The position numbers and the translations under genes were made by a program. Below, one piece after another: positions 12,596-24,200 of a stretch of DNA of 64,000 nt. Below the pieces are notes generated by a model. It searched no databases. It was not told where the DNA came from and saw only the letters and a list, made by a program, of their open reading frames with translations. Source of the DNA: Oxytricha trifallax (Eukaryota; Ciliophora; Spirotrichea; Sporadotrichida; Oxytrichidae); the NCBI GenBank assembly GCA_000711775.1, contig ARYC01000510.1, forward strand, positions 1-64,000, in the 5' to 3' direction. Within the stretch, counting starts at the first letter, position 1; each line of letters begins with the position of its first letter.

Positions 12596-13802
12596 AAATA
12601 ATTTTAGTAATAACAAAATTAGTAAACATCTAATGCTAATTAATTTAACTCTTTATTATAACCCTAGCATGTATTACAAAAATTAATTTAAATTTTAGGA
12701 AATTTCTAATATTGGGATAGTGCTTTGATTTCGACAAAATTTTAAATATAATCATTTTTTTTCATATTTCAAAACTCACCAAATATTACAAATTTTACAG
12801 ACCTTTAACCAAATAAATATAAAATTTGGTACATTTTGAAATCAAAATAATTTATGCCCTTATAAGAGCACTACCCTAATATTTATATTTTTAATTTAAT
12901 TATATTTTATTTTATTTAATATTGGGAAAAGATTTATAAAATCTAGAGCACTATAAAGAAAACATGCAAGCGCATTTCGACCTTTCCTTTGAAAATTTAT
13001 CAATTTAAGTACCAAAAAGCCTAGACATTCACCCTCTGCAAAAAAATTATTAACTTATAACTTAAATAATAAACGCTTCTATTGAGTGTTTTTTTAAAAA
13101 TATGCGAGGTTTCCATTTATTCTTGCATTATAAAAATGAATTTAAATTTTTTAGTTTAATGATACTATTATACTCACAAGTTACCTATAATGGAGAAAAG
13201 TAATAGAATTTTTTGAATATATAGTTTAAAAAGCAATCCGTTTTAGCCAAGCCCTTTTTCTTTTATTTTGTAGGGTTGTTATGAATTTGTCCACTCATTT
13301 TTTTATCAATCTCTCTTAAGAAGCAACATAGATTAAATATTTTAAATAACTGTAACATTCATCGGGATTATTTCCAGTAATCATGTCATTGTAAAAACTA
13401 TACAATAAAAAATTGTGCTTGAGTGTAAATAGTTTCCAACTTTTTCTTATTTGTAAATGTATTTTTTAAAAATATTTTAATAAAAAATTTTAAGTCTTAG
13501 ATTTGGGTTGTTATAATGATAAATTTATTAAAATAATTCAACATTAACCAAAATTTGCGAATAATCATTAATTTTTTACATATCTTTCTATTTAATACCG
13601 TTTCTTTAATTTTTTGTTTCTAATCGAATTATAAAGTAAAATTCAAAAATATCAGAATCTTTTTTATAGAATTTTTAATGATTTTGAGGTGATGTTCGCT
13701 ATTTGTTATTAAATTTTTTGATTGCTGATTTGAATTTATCATTTTTAAAAACAGTGCTATGATAAAATTTATTTATGTTTAACTCAAATTAATAAATAAT
13801 TT

Positions 13803-13990
13803 CTCTGCAAGACAATTATAATAATTTTGAAGAGAATGAAGATGAAATACCTGACCTAGACATTCAATATAATATAAATTATACATTTAAATCTATGCAT
13901 ATTGATTAATCGAAATATTTTGAATTGAGGAGGAAGGGATTCATGAGTGTCTAATTCAATACTCTGCAATCTATAGTATGGACTTCAATG
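13803..13990 (+). CDS. Coding-like island, acidic start then basic
   Basis: An open plus-strand frame gives NFEENEDEIPDLDIQYNINY, then SKYFELRRKGFMSVQFNTL, ending at TGA near 13990. Composition and lack of internal TGA make it more protein-like than the flanking DNA. It may be a further piece of the gene at 10.8-11.6 kb. The sequence 12600-13800 before it is AT-rich with nothing recognised. Confidence 0.45.
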
Positions 13991-14708
13991 AAAATAATTT
14001 GAAGAAAATTAAACTGTATTGACATTGGCAAAAATAGTAACTTACATTTAAAGTTCCAAGTTAGGGAAAATCATCATCACAATAAAGTAATAGTAAATTC
14101 AAGATAATTTTAGTACTATGTGATTTATTTATTTAAAATTTATATATCTATAGTTAAATAGAAATATGAATTAAACCATAAGGTTAAAAGAATTTATTTA
14201 TATTGATATAAACAAATATAAACATAATTAGTTAATAAATTCTGTAGCAAATGCTTTTATATATTGCTACTTTTGGATAAATTATTGTTTTATGATTATT
14301 TTTTAAAAATAATTTTTTTAACTTACTATAATCTCATTAATAATATATATTATTAGCAATATATAAATTAAACACCAATCTTTAAAAATGTTTTTTGTGA
14401 ATAAAGTGTATAACAACCCTATGGTTTAAAATTTAAAATATAGTAAGAAATTTGTAATTAACTTGCTAAGCTTATAAAAAGCAAGAGTACAATATTTATG
14501 AAAAAAATAGTAATTTGACCAAATAAATAGTAATGATATATAATAAATACTTAGTTAATATTTTATTAAAACCTAAAAAGCTTAACTGATATTTTAAAAT
14601 AAATATAAACTCCTAAAAGTCTAGTATATATCTAAATAATAAAAAATTATTAAATTAAAACGGAATTAAAAGGAACATACCCTAAATTCCCACTAAAATA
14701 GTCACAAA

Positions 14709-16023
14709 TGAAAACTGACTTAAATAATCTGATATACCCCATCCCCTTTCCAAACAATATCGAGTACAACCAGCAGTGCTAATCTCACTAAGAGCTAATT
14801 AGCTCATCTATAGGAAACTATAAAACTCTGGGATGACTGCCAGACTTAGCAAAAGAGAAAGATCTTTCATTCTTAAGACATGGTACCGACTATTTAGCTT
14901 TAAAACATTCTAAGTCTATTTGAGCAAAGAGTCAAGCTCCTCACAAGCAGCCACAGGGCAAATCATTAACTTCCTTACAAGCTTGAAACTTAAAAACGAG
15001 TTTTCAATTTAATTAATTCTGAAAAACCATGAAGATCTCTAAGGAAGCACACAAAAGGTCACTCCAACTAAACAACTCATTTTCAAACATTTTAGACTCC
15101 AATTCAATAGGAGAAGACGCAGACCTATTTAGTGCCACCAATAAGACACCAGGTCACAGATCGGTATCCATCCGACCAGAAGAAATTCTGACCAAAGCAC
15201 CTAATCAGAAATGGTTCATCTTTACTGACTAACAATAACCTTCAACTGATCAGGAAGATAGCCTAGCATGGTGGTTCCCAAAGGCAGTACTAGACATACT
15301 AAGACTAGAAGAAGACTAAAACACCTAACCCTCAACCTAAGCAACAAACCTTCCAGACACCATTATGGAAGAAATCAAACAACCTCCCTAACCTAAACAT
15401 TAGTAAGAGGAAGAAAAATAGAAGTCTTAACTAAACTAGTCACCATATCAATCAATTAGACCCTAAACAACTAAAGCAATTTGTCCCTCAGGGACCCTCG
15501 CTTGAACAAATCCTTTCCTTCAAAGCCTAGAATACTAAACTTCCATTGATATGACTGAAGAAGAACTTAAAAGATAATACAAATCTAAATATGGCACTAA
15601 CTCATTCAAACAATTAGAGAAATATCTCTTCTTCCTCAAAAACTTGGAAGCAAAGAAAAAAGTATTCAATAGAAAAGAAAACTAGAGCGCACTCATCTCC
15701 AACAGGAGACATATTGAGGACATAATCAGGGGAAAGGTAGGTGGAAATCAACAGGCCCATATAAAAATCATAGTAGATGCAATAGAAGTCTATGAAAAAG
15801 ACAGCTACCAATTCAACCCGAATAAGGAAATCTATAAAAAACTCTACTATGATTACGTAAGGGTTCTAACTCACGCAAGAATATAATAAACTAACAACAA
15901 CAATTTGAAGAAGGTGAGATGGAAATCACTCCGGATAATTCACCTAACTTAATGGATAACTCTGACTGGCAGAGTTCTTCAATTCACTATGACAATAGTG
16001 ATGACGACTGGAATGACTTTTGA
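14709..16023 (+). pseudogene. Retroelement ORF relic, Q/K/E-rich
   Basis: A single frame beginning at ATG 14709 reads for about 400 codons with TAA/TAG as Gln and is broken only by TGA codons (for example after KTLG, SKSI, SLQA, NQF and TLA). The stretch 15029-15232 is the cleanest part. Downstream segments include EEELKRQYKSKYGTNSFKQL, YLFFLKNLEAKKK and NRRHIEDIIRGKV. Near 15890 the frame shifts by one base and continues as FEEGEMEITPDNSPNLMDN to a TGA at 16021. Charged, helical composition would suit a nucleic-acid-binding retroelement protein; no domain recognised. TGA codons make an active product unlikely. Confidence 0.5.
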
Positions 16024-16223
16024 ATAAGTCCGAAAAGCAAAAAATTGAAGCTGAAAAAATTAGTCTGTTGACGACTATGGAAATGACAAAAGACTCAAAG
16101 AAGACACAAAATTCTGTAGTTTAAAGTTTTAGTTTGAATTATTAAATTAAGAACTAGTCACAGTAAAAGGACTTGATCCTTAACATATTTATCACCCGTA
16201 GACACAAGAACTCTAGATGTGGT

Positions 16224-16227
16224 TAAA

Positions 16228-16316
<89 letters not shown>
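16224..16316 (+). repeat. (ATT)n microsatellite
   Basis: About 31 perfect trinucleotide units. A shorter tract of the same unit is at 10036-10061. Both follow retroelement relics, so they are read as 3' tails. Confidence 0.95.
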
Positions 16317-16317
<1 letters not shown>

Positions 16318-18175
16318 CTAAATAATCAATTATTACTAATCATAAACTTGCTTTGTATCGCTTAATTATTTATTCAAAACTATAGAATATTATTAAATTT
16401 ATATTAAATCTATAAAAAAATATGTTGTTTGATTGTCACTTAAAATTAAAATTAATTAAATGAAGCAATTATACCTAAAATAATTTAACAATATTTTTAT
16501 AATTTTATATATTAATAAAATTTCATCTTAATTTTTTAATGTTAGTACAGTTTAAGGATTTTAAAATTTTGCTTCTTGTATTAAATTTTGCATACTTTTA
16601 GTATTCCCCTTTTAAAAAGAAAATTTTCCAGGAAATGGCTTTATTTTAGATAAAATTTTGGATTATCCTATTTTTAACTGATTTATAACCCTAAAGATTG
16701 AATGTTATGAAAATTAAGAGTCAGTTAGGGAATCTTCATTCTTAGTATATTTGTACCCTTCCTTTAAATATTGCGAATAAATATTCAAAATAAAAAAATA
16801 TTTAAACTACTTAAAATTAAAGAAATATAAACAGGTTTCCGAACTACTCCCTAACAATCTCCACATAAATAGTTAAATTTTTTTATTATTTTATTTCCAA
16901 AAATGAATCAAATTTATTTTAAAAATCTCGCATTCATGTCTCTAGAAAAAAAACCTTCCCTTAATAATTGAGTTATTTTAAGATAGGAATATGTTTGGTT
17001 GTTGTTTGGTAAAATTAAAAATATAATCAATTAAGCTAGCATATTTATTTACTATATAAGTTTGTCAAAGTCACTTATATTTAATTACTTAGCTAATTTG
17101 ATTTTACTACATTTTTAATATTATGGATATATCATATTGAAATTGTTTTTAAATAAGCTATATTAATAAGATATATAGATTTATTTTAAAATGTAGAAAA
17201 ATTAATTTAGCTAAGTAATTTAATTTAAAATTATTAAGTAATTTTAAAATGTCATAAAATTATCTAATATTTACAATTTTATAAACAGCTTGATATTATT
17301 CATATTATTCCCTTTTATATTATATCAATCACTGATTTGTTTAATTTATAATACTTTCCATACTTTTAATATTTTATGAATATTTAAAATTCCTGGTAAG
17401 TTACTTAAATATAAGGTGCTCTTGGAGTACTTTTGTTAAAATTTATATAAAATTAAATGTTAATCTATAACTTATAACTTACTCTATCTGATCTTAAATT
17501 GACTTATTTGAATTAAATATCAAAATATAATTTATAATAAGTATTATGATAAGATATAAATAAAATTATTGTATTTATAAATTAAAGTTTCAATGACAAA
17601 AATTACAGAAAACTATTTAATAACTATCATTAAGATTTGTGCTTTTCAAGATTGATTAAATTTGATTTTTTTAAAAATAAAATTATTTTATATTTAAATG
17701 TAAAAATAAATATATTTAATAAATTTATAGACAAAGTAAGTTTTTGTGAAAATATTAAAAAAAGGACTGCAGTTAGTTAGCCACAATATTTATTTTATTT
17801 TATTTTAATTTATTTATAAATATTTCTAATATTTTAAAAAATAGTCGAAAATTTTTTTCCATGAATTCATTTATTTTCCAGTTCTTAGAGAATATTCAAA
17901 AATTTATCTAATTAATTAATTAAATTATAACTACGATACACCCGTTGGTAATTAGCTCTATTTTTTAAAAATAATGCATAGTTACGCTCTAAATATAAAA
18001 TTAAATATAAATTCATTAAATTATTTTCTAAAATAATGTATATAGTCAAATAAATATTAATCAATTAACTAATATTAACTATAATATTAATAAGGTTAGG
18101 GTATATTACACAATTTATATATAATTAATATAAATTAAAATGTTTATTTTTTGCTGAATTTCTATATTTTATATA
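16317..18175. other. AT-rich germline spacer
   Basis: No gene or element recognised. A minor inverted repeat (TTACTTAGCTAA at about 17085 against TTAGCTAAGTAA at about 17208) may mark a small fold-back relic. Confidence 0.5.
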
Positions 18176-18181
18176 TTATAA

Positions 18182-18840
18182 ATGCCGATTTTTGAAGATT
18201 AAGAGCCTGAGGCTTTGAAGATTGAAAATTTAAACTATTATTAAAACATTTTATTTTTGAAGGAAAAAAAAATGATAACTCTAAATAAACCGATATTGGG
18301 CATGTTGAAAGGAGGAGGACTGGCATGAATATTCTAATCTTTTTGGTTTAACCCCAAATTAATTTAAGTAAATCTTTATATGGTCAAAATATGATTATCC
18401 TTAATAAATGTTTAAACAAATTTAATAATTATTTAATAACAATTATGTTTGAAAGTCGATTATCTTCCATATATAATTGGTATTTATTTCAATTTTATTT
18501 TCTCAATAATAATTATAATATTAATTTAAATTATTTAAATAGATTTATATTTTTTCAATATTAGAGCTTGAGCTATACTTAAGTGAGTATATTCCAAGAA
18601 AAGTTCGACTAAATAACAAATATTTTATTGATATTTTATTTTATAAATATATCAGAAAAATTGAAAGATTCCAGCACTGACTTGAAAATAGCTTGCTATA
18701 AAAGTTTCATCATTTTAAGTATTATAAAACACAAATAAACTAAAATAACTTTGCAAGGTAATAGAAAATCAGAAAATAAGCAAAAATATCTCTGGATATA
18801 AATGAAATTAATGAAAGCTCATGGTTGGTGAGGCTTCATA
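18182..18840 (+). CDS. Coding-like pieces upstream of the kinase
   Basis: From ATG 18182 the plus strand reads MPIFEDQEPEALKIENLNYY and on to KPILGMLKGGG, stopping at TGA near 18327. A second open stretch (about 18545-18610) gives LELELYLSEYIPRKVRLNN, and a third (about 18795-18840) SLDINEINESSWLVRLHN. These look like gene pieces with IESs between them. A further patch at 20930-20990 (GEVKLPFPAQIYEKYEQY) lies beyond the Merlin element. They could be the N-terminal part of the kinase gene that starts to be recognisable at 21245, in the same orientation, but this is not shown. Confidence 0.4.
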
Positions 18841-18879
18841 ATACCTAATAATAAATTTTAGATAAAAATTTAATTTTTA

Positions 18880-20521
18880 GGGGGGGGGGGGGTCTAAGTC
18901 GGTGGCAGAAATTTTTTGAAATCCTAAGTCGGTGGCAAAATTTTTTCAAAATCCTAAGTCAGTGGCAGACATAAAAAAATTTTTTTTTTCAAAATCCTAT
19001 GTCGGTAGCAAAAAATAAAATATGATTATTTTACCAAAAACTCATAAATTGATGCTTAATATAAAAAAAAGTTTTCAATCAAAGAATTGTTAATTAATTA
19101 CTAACTAGTTAAATATCTCAGATAAAGATTCATTTGCCTTTTATTAATTGATTTTTATATGTCTTCTCCATTATGCTTCCATTAGATAATCATGCAAATT
19201 TTCATCACTTACCGTACTATAAATATTTTTAATATATCTTTTGAGTTAAAACCATAAGCTTTCAATTTAATTAGTTCCTCTAAAATTTCTAGGTCTTACA
19301 TTTGCATTGCTATTCTCACTATCATCTTGCATTTCAACATCTTAAAATTTATTTTCTTCATTATCATCTTCTTCATCATTATCATCTTCATCTTCACTAT
19401 CATCTTCATCATCATTATCATCTTACATCATTATCATCTTCTTATTATTGATTAAATAAATTTTATTTTAGTTCTTCATGAACATATCTTTTATTGTATA
19501 ATCCTGCTTATGAAAACTGCATATTTTAATATGAACTAAATCCATCATGATGTATAGTCGATCCTACTTAAGAATATTAGTGTATTAGCGCCCATAAAGT
19601 ATCTCTAGTTCTGTCTTTAACAATAAAAACTTTTGCTTTCTTAGAATTTCTTTCTATCATACCGAATACCCAAATTTGCCTTTCAACTCTCATATTTCCT
19701 ACTTAATTTCAAATTAAGCCTTCATCATGCAAGAATTTTCCATGAGTAAATAAACTTTCATCTACTTCAATATCACCATTAAGTATTTCATTTCATCTTA
19801 GATGTGAAAAATCTCCATATACTTAGCTATCTTTTTTCTAACATCTTAGAATATATTCTTGATTAATTTCTGATTTAATTTGTAATTGCACATATTTAAA
19901 TTGTACTTTGTTTGGGAAGAACTGTATCCCTTTGCAAAATAGTGAAACACCAATAAATACCATGCTGATATTGGTTGTTGATGCTTGCGAAACATAAATA
20001 GTGATTAAATTGATTTTTTCCTCCTGCATGGTCGTTTACATTAGTATTCAACTTCATCTGGTGCATCTTTTCTTTTGGTTAACATCATATACTATCTGCA
20101 TACTTAACATTTTACGTCATTTTCGAAAATTCCAGTTTCTTATAGATCTGCTATTACTTTTTATATATCTTTGATAAAACTCATTACATCCATTATTAAT
20201 TAAGATGTTTTTACAATATCTGAATGTCTTTTTTGCCTTTACATTTCTATATCTATTATATGAAAATAATAATATAAATTTTAAAATAAATTTTTAGATA
20301 CAACAATTTAAATATTTATTTTTTTTATTGAAAACTTTTTTTTATATTAAACATCAATTAATGAGTTTTTGGTAAAATAATCATATTTTATTTTTTGCCA
20401 CCGACATAGGATTTTGAAAAAAAAATTTTTTTTATGTCTGCCACCGACTTAGGATTTTGAAAAAATTTTGCCACCGACTTAGGATTTCAAAAAATTTCTG
20501 CCACCGACTTAGACCCCCCCC
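18880..20521 (-). mobile_element. Merlin/IS1595-type DNA transposon
   Basis: A complete 1642-bp element with an exact 8-bp target duplication AATTTTTA (18872-18879 and 20522-20529). The inverted ends are about 190 bp, begin with a run of G and contain four iterations of a unit built on CTAAGTCGGTGGCA with T- or A-rich spacers. The interior carries a minus-strand transposase relic of the IS1595/ISXO2 type. Merlin elements are the eukaryotic relatives of this family and make 8-9-bp duplications, so end, target and protein agree. Confidence 0.9.
19075..20244 (-). pseudogene. IS1595/Merlin-type transposase with two TGA and one frameshift
   Basis: From ATG at 20244: an N-terminal zinc-ribbon-like part with KCQVC and CKRPCRRKKS, then a helical linker, then the first catalytic block GDIEVDES, the block QIWVFGMIERNSKKAKVF, the second Asp in STIHHDGFSSY, and, after a long Asp/Glu tract, the third block GTNQIESLWFQLK with the Glu. 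These are the ordered hallmarks of IS1595 DDE transposases. Two in-frame TGA codons replace likely Trp residues (HLR*NEIL and GLI*NQVG). A one-base frame change lies in the GAT/GAA-rich tract near 19410, so the third catalytic block is out of frame. The unusual acidic insert of about 30 residues sits between the second and third catalytic blocks. Confidence 0.85.
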
Positions 20522-21244
20522 AATTTTTATTAATCATATATATTATATGTATAATATCTCATATACTTAGAGTAACGATGAAACTTTTTAAAATCTGATT
20601 GACTTCAAAAATTACAATGTATCAATAAAAAAATCTTTAAAATTATTTATAATATTGTATTATAGCCACATTAATCTTGTTATTTTATTTCAATCAAAAT
20701 TCAATTTTTTTTTATATAAAATTTTTCATTAAAAAATTTTAAACTCATCATATGAAATAGGTAATATACAGAAGATTTGATTTATAAATAAATAAGGATT
20801 TAAATTAATCTCATTCTTAATGAATTTAGATATAAATATAAAAAATATAATTTTTTGAAAATTATTAAATTAATGAGAACAAATAAGCTTTAGAAGTAAA
20901 ATTATTTTTTTCTTAATATATTGTTCTATAATTGGAGAGGTAAAACTTCCATTCCCTGCTCAAATCTATGAGAAATATGAATAGTATTACATATATTAGT
21001 AGAATTTTTTACAATAAAAGTAGTTAATTTAACATATATTTTAATACCTCGGTAATGATATGGATTATATCATTAAGTTTAGTTAGTAAACAGCTGCATT
21101 GAATTGCCTAATTATAAAATTCTCAGAGAAATTTGATTTTGAAATGTTTAGCAAATATGTTTATAAAAACTCAATTATCCTTTATCCTTTTAATTTTATT
21201 AAAAAAATGAAAATATTACAATTTTTTAGAATCCCACAATAAAC

Positions 21245-24200
21245 TCTAACTATCAATATCTGAACTCACTTGGATAGGGATCTTAAGGGGATGTTGGCCT
21301 ATAATATCAAATTTAATTTTTTTAGTAATCTTTAATTATTATTTATATACAGAAAGAAATAACTTTAAAATATAGAAAACAAAGTCCCTAAAATGTATGC
21401 AGTAAAGTCCTTTTTTTCAAACGATAAAAAATCCAAAGAAGTGATCTAAAATGAGATTGAACACTTGTAAAACTTAAAAGGTCATTAAGGAGTCATTCAG
21501 TTAAAATAGATATATTTAAGTGATAATCTATACAGCTAAAGTTATAATAATTATTTATATATTTTAAGCATAATTAAAATGAATTTACAGCTTAGTTTTG
21601 GAATATGCACCTGATAACACTCTATTAAAATATATAGATTAGAGATAAACTTGTTCATTAAATGAATCATAAGCACTGTTAATTGTTCAATAGCTTTTGG
21701 TTGCTTTGGATTTTAATTTTTTGCTAATTAATTTTTCAGACTTTATTAATTAATTGGATTTAAATTAAGCAAACAAATTTTTCTAATTAATAAATATTAA
21801 TATTTTATAACTGCAATTTGGATTTGATACACAAAAAAGGGATAATACATAGAGATATTAAGCCAGAGAATATTTTAATCACAAATAAAAATGTCCTAGA
21901 GGTTAAATTCTCAGATTTTGGAATAGCTTGCAATATTGATGACAAAATGAAAATTAAGAAATAATACTAATATATAGAATAAAATTATATTAATAAATAT
22001 TCAATTAACTTTTATTGAATGCGGAACACCAGGCTACATAGCCCCTGAGATATTTGACAATATTCCATTCACTATTAAAAGCGATATTTTTAGTATTATA
22101 AATTATCTATTATTTTTAGTTTAGGAGTTGTTCTTTTCAATATACTAACAGGATAACATTTTTATAAGGGACAAACTTAATAACAAATATTATACCATAA
22201 CATCCACTCAAATATTGATATTTAATTATTTATGCAAAACATAATTAATTTTATTATTATTGAAAAGCTATTGAATGAAGTGAATCTCTTATTTTCTGTT
22301 GAATGTCATTAAATATTAAAGTAGATGCTAAGTAAAAACCCTAATTTGAGACCTACTGCTGGACAGTGTTTGAGAGTAAGTCCATTTATTCACATAATTT
22401 TCAAATAAAATAAAGAAGGTTGGTGAAAGATTAAAAAAGCAAAATAATTTGTATTAAAATTTTGCACAATTTATTCCACTTAAAATTTAAGAATTATGCC
22501 TGTTTAATCTTTATAATAAAAATGAAATGGATTTTCAAAAGTTGAGAAAATTAAAATAAATATAATTTGTGCAATTAATTAAGAAGATAATATTTAAGAT
22601 TATTTAATTTGCTGAATTATGAATAGTTTAAGCTCAAAACTAAGGAAGAAACAAAATAAAATATTTTTAAATTAATCTATTTGTCAACAATGATTTAATT
22701 AAGATAGATTGCAATTTAATTGAATAATATTCTTGAAATATCAAAGAAATTAATTTTTCAAAAAAAACCATAATAATACAAAGACTTTTTTAATTGTCCT
22801 ATTTGTTAAAGGTAATATAATTGATTCACAAATTCGCTTTATTTTTGAATTTGAATTAATCCTCAAATTAATTATTTTCATAATTTAGATAATTTTACAA
22901 TAATATTATTTTATTACTTTATTTGAAATTAATGATTCTATTTTTAGCATCAATGGTTTATAAAATCAAGACAACATATTTAGCAGCAACTTTCTGAAAA
23001 TAATAAGCACATTATATTAAAATATCTCTAATTTAGGATACCCCCCACAATTCTGGAATTTCCGATCGTTCCAGAATCATTCTGGAATCACCAAAAATTC
23101 CAGAATCATGCTTGAATTCCAGACATAATTCTGGAATTCCAGAATAATTCTGGAATCCCTGGTAATCAATTCTTTAACATTATTTTTTTCTAATTCATAT
23201 TCTTTTTTTATTAATGAAATTTAAAAGATGATTAAAATTTTGGGGGAAGTTTCATACTCAATAAAATTATAAAAAATACTATTTGAGAACGTTTTTTGAC
23301 TAAAATATTTTGTTTATTTAGCTAATAAAATTTTATAACTACAATCAACAAATTCCCCTCTAATCTCATTGTAATAAATATAATTGTTTTAATAATCAAT
23401 GAGTCATTATAATTTATATAATAAATTCGGGGCCTTCCTGTATATAAGATTTCAAAGAACTCTTATTCTTGTTAGGCTAAAATCGATCCGTTATATATCT
23501 ATATAAATATTTCTTATTTTAATGTGAGATGATTCGAAGTTTACTCTATTTTTTAGTTCTTATCTAAACTCAATTTTCTGTTTTTTATAATACTTCGGTA
23601 TCCCCTTGATTAACGGATTTAAGTTTGATGTTACAATCCAATCATCTGTAATTATCGTACAACTCGTCACTATATGTTATCCAATTACATTTATTAAAGT
23701 TCTTTCATTTATTAACGCAATTATTATCTTGAAATACTTGAATAACGTAAAAATATCCGTTTAATATTTAATCGTTCAAAAAATCTTTTACCACCATTAA
23801 AATAAAGATTTTTTTAATTAAAAGTATAATTCCTACACTGTTTTTAAGTACTACTAATGTATATAAGGTACTGCAATTTAAAAATTGTGAAATCCTAAAT
23901 ATTAAATATAAATTTATTGTAAAACTAAACAACTTCTATGAGGGTGTTTATGATTAAACATTTAAAATTCAAGAATTAGTAATCTTAATAGATTTGAACT
24001 GAAAAATCTTTCTCTCATTAGAAAATAGAATATAGAGAAAAAAATCATTGACTACTATTTAAAGATAGAAATAAAATTTTATAACTATAAATTGACACTC
24101 TACCAAACAAATTACTTAATAAATAGTAGATAATATCAGTGAAATAATGTACTTTTAATTTAGCATGTAAAAGCAGATTGTAGGATTGACTGTGGTTTAT

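Larger units (their letters stand above)
14690..16316 (+). mobile_element. Second retroelement relic with long (ATT)n tail
   Basis: A GC-richer island with one dominant plus-strand coding frame ends in a perfect ATT/TTA microsatellite of about 93 bp (16224-16316). The bases just before the microsatellite resemble those before the (ATT)n at 10.04 kb, so the two relics probably share a 3' end. No terminal inverted repeats and no clear target duplication were found. Confidence 0.5.

Noticed and set aside
18890..19010. Regularly spaced CTAAGTCGGTGGCA units resembling a CRISPR-like array
   Set aside because: The units are iterations inside the inverted end of the Merlin element and are mirrored at 20400-20520; spacers are A/T runs and the genome is eukaryotic.
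22376..22947. A 572-bp GT-AG intron joining QCLR directly to HQWF
   Set aside because: It would be far longer than the clear introns here and contains a coding-like linker (about 22430-22560); left unresolved rather than annotated.
23045..23160. Iterated AATTCCAGAAT units as a possible regulatory array
   Set aside because: They form the inverted arms of the element at 23036-24808 and recur at its other end.
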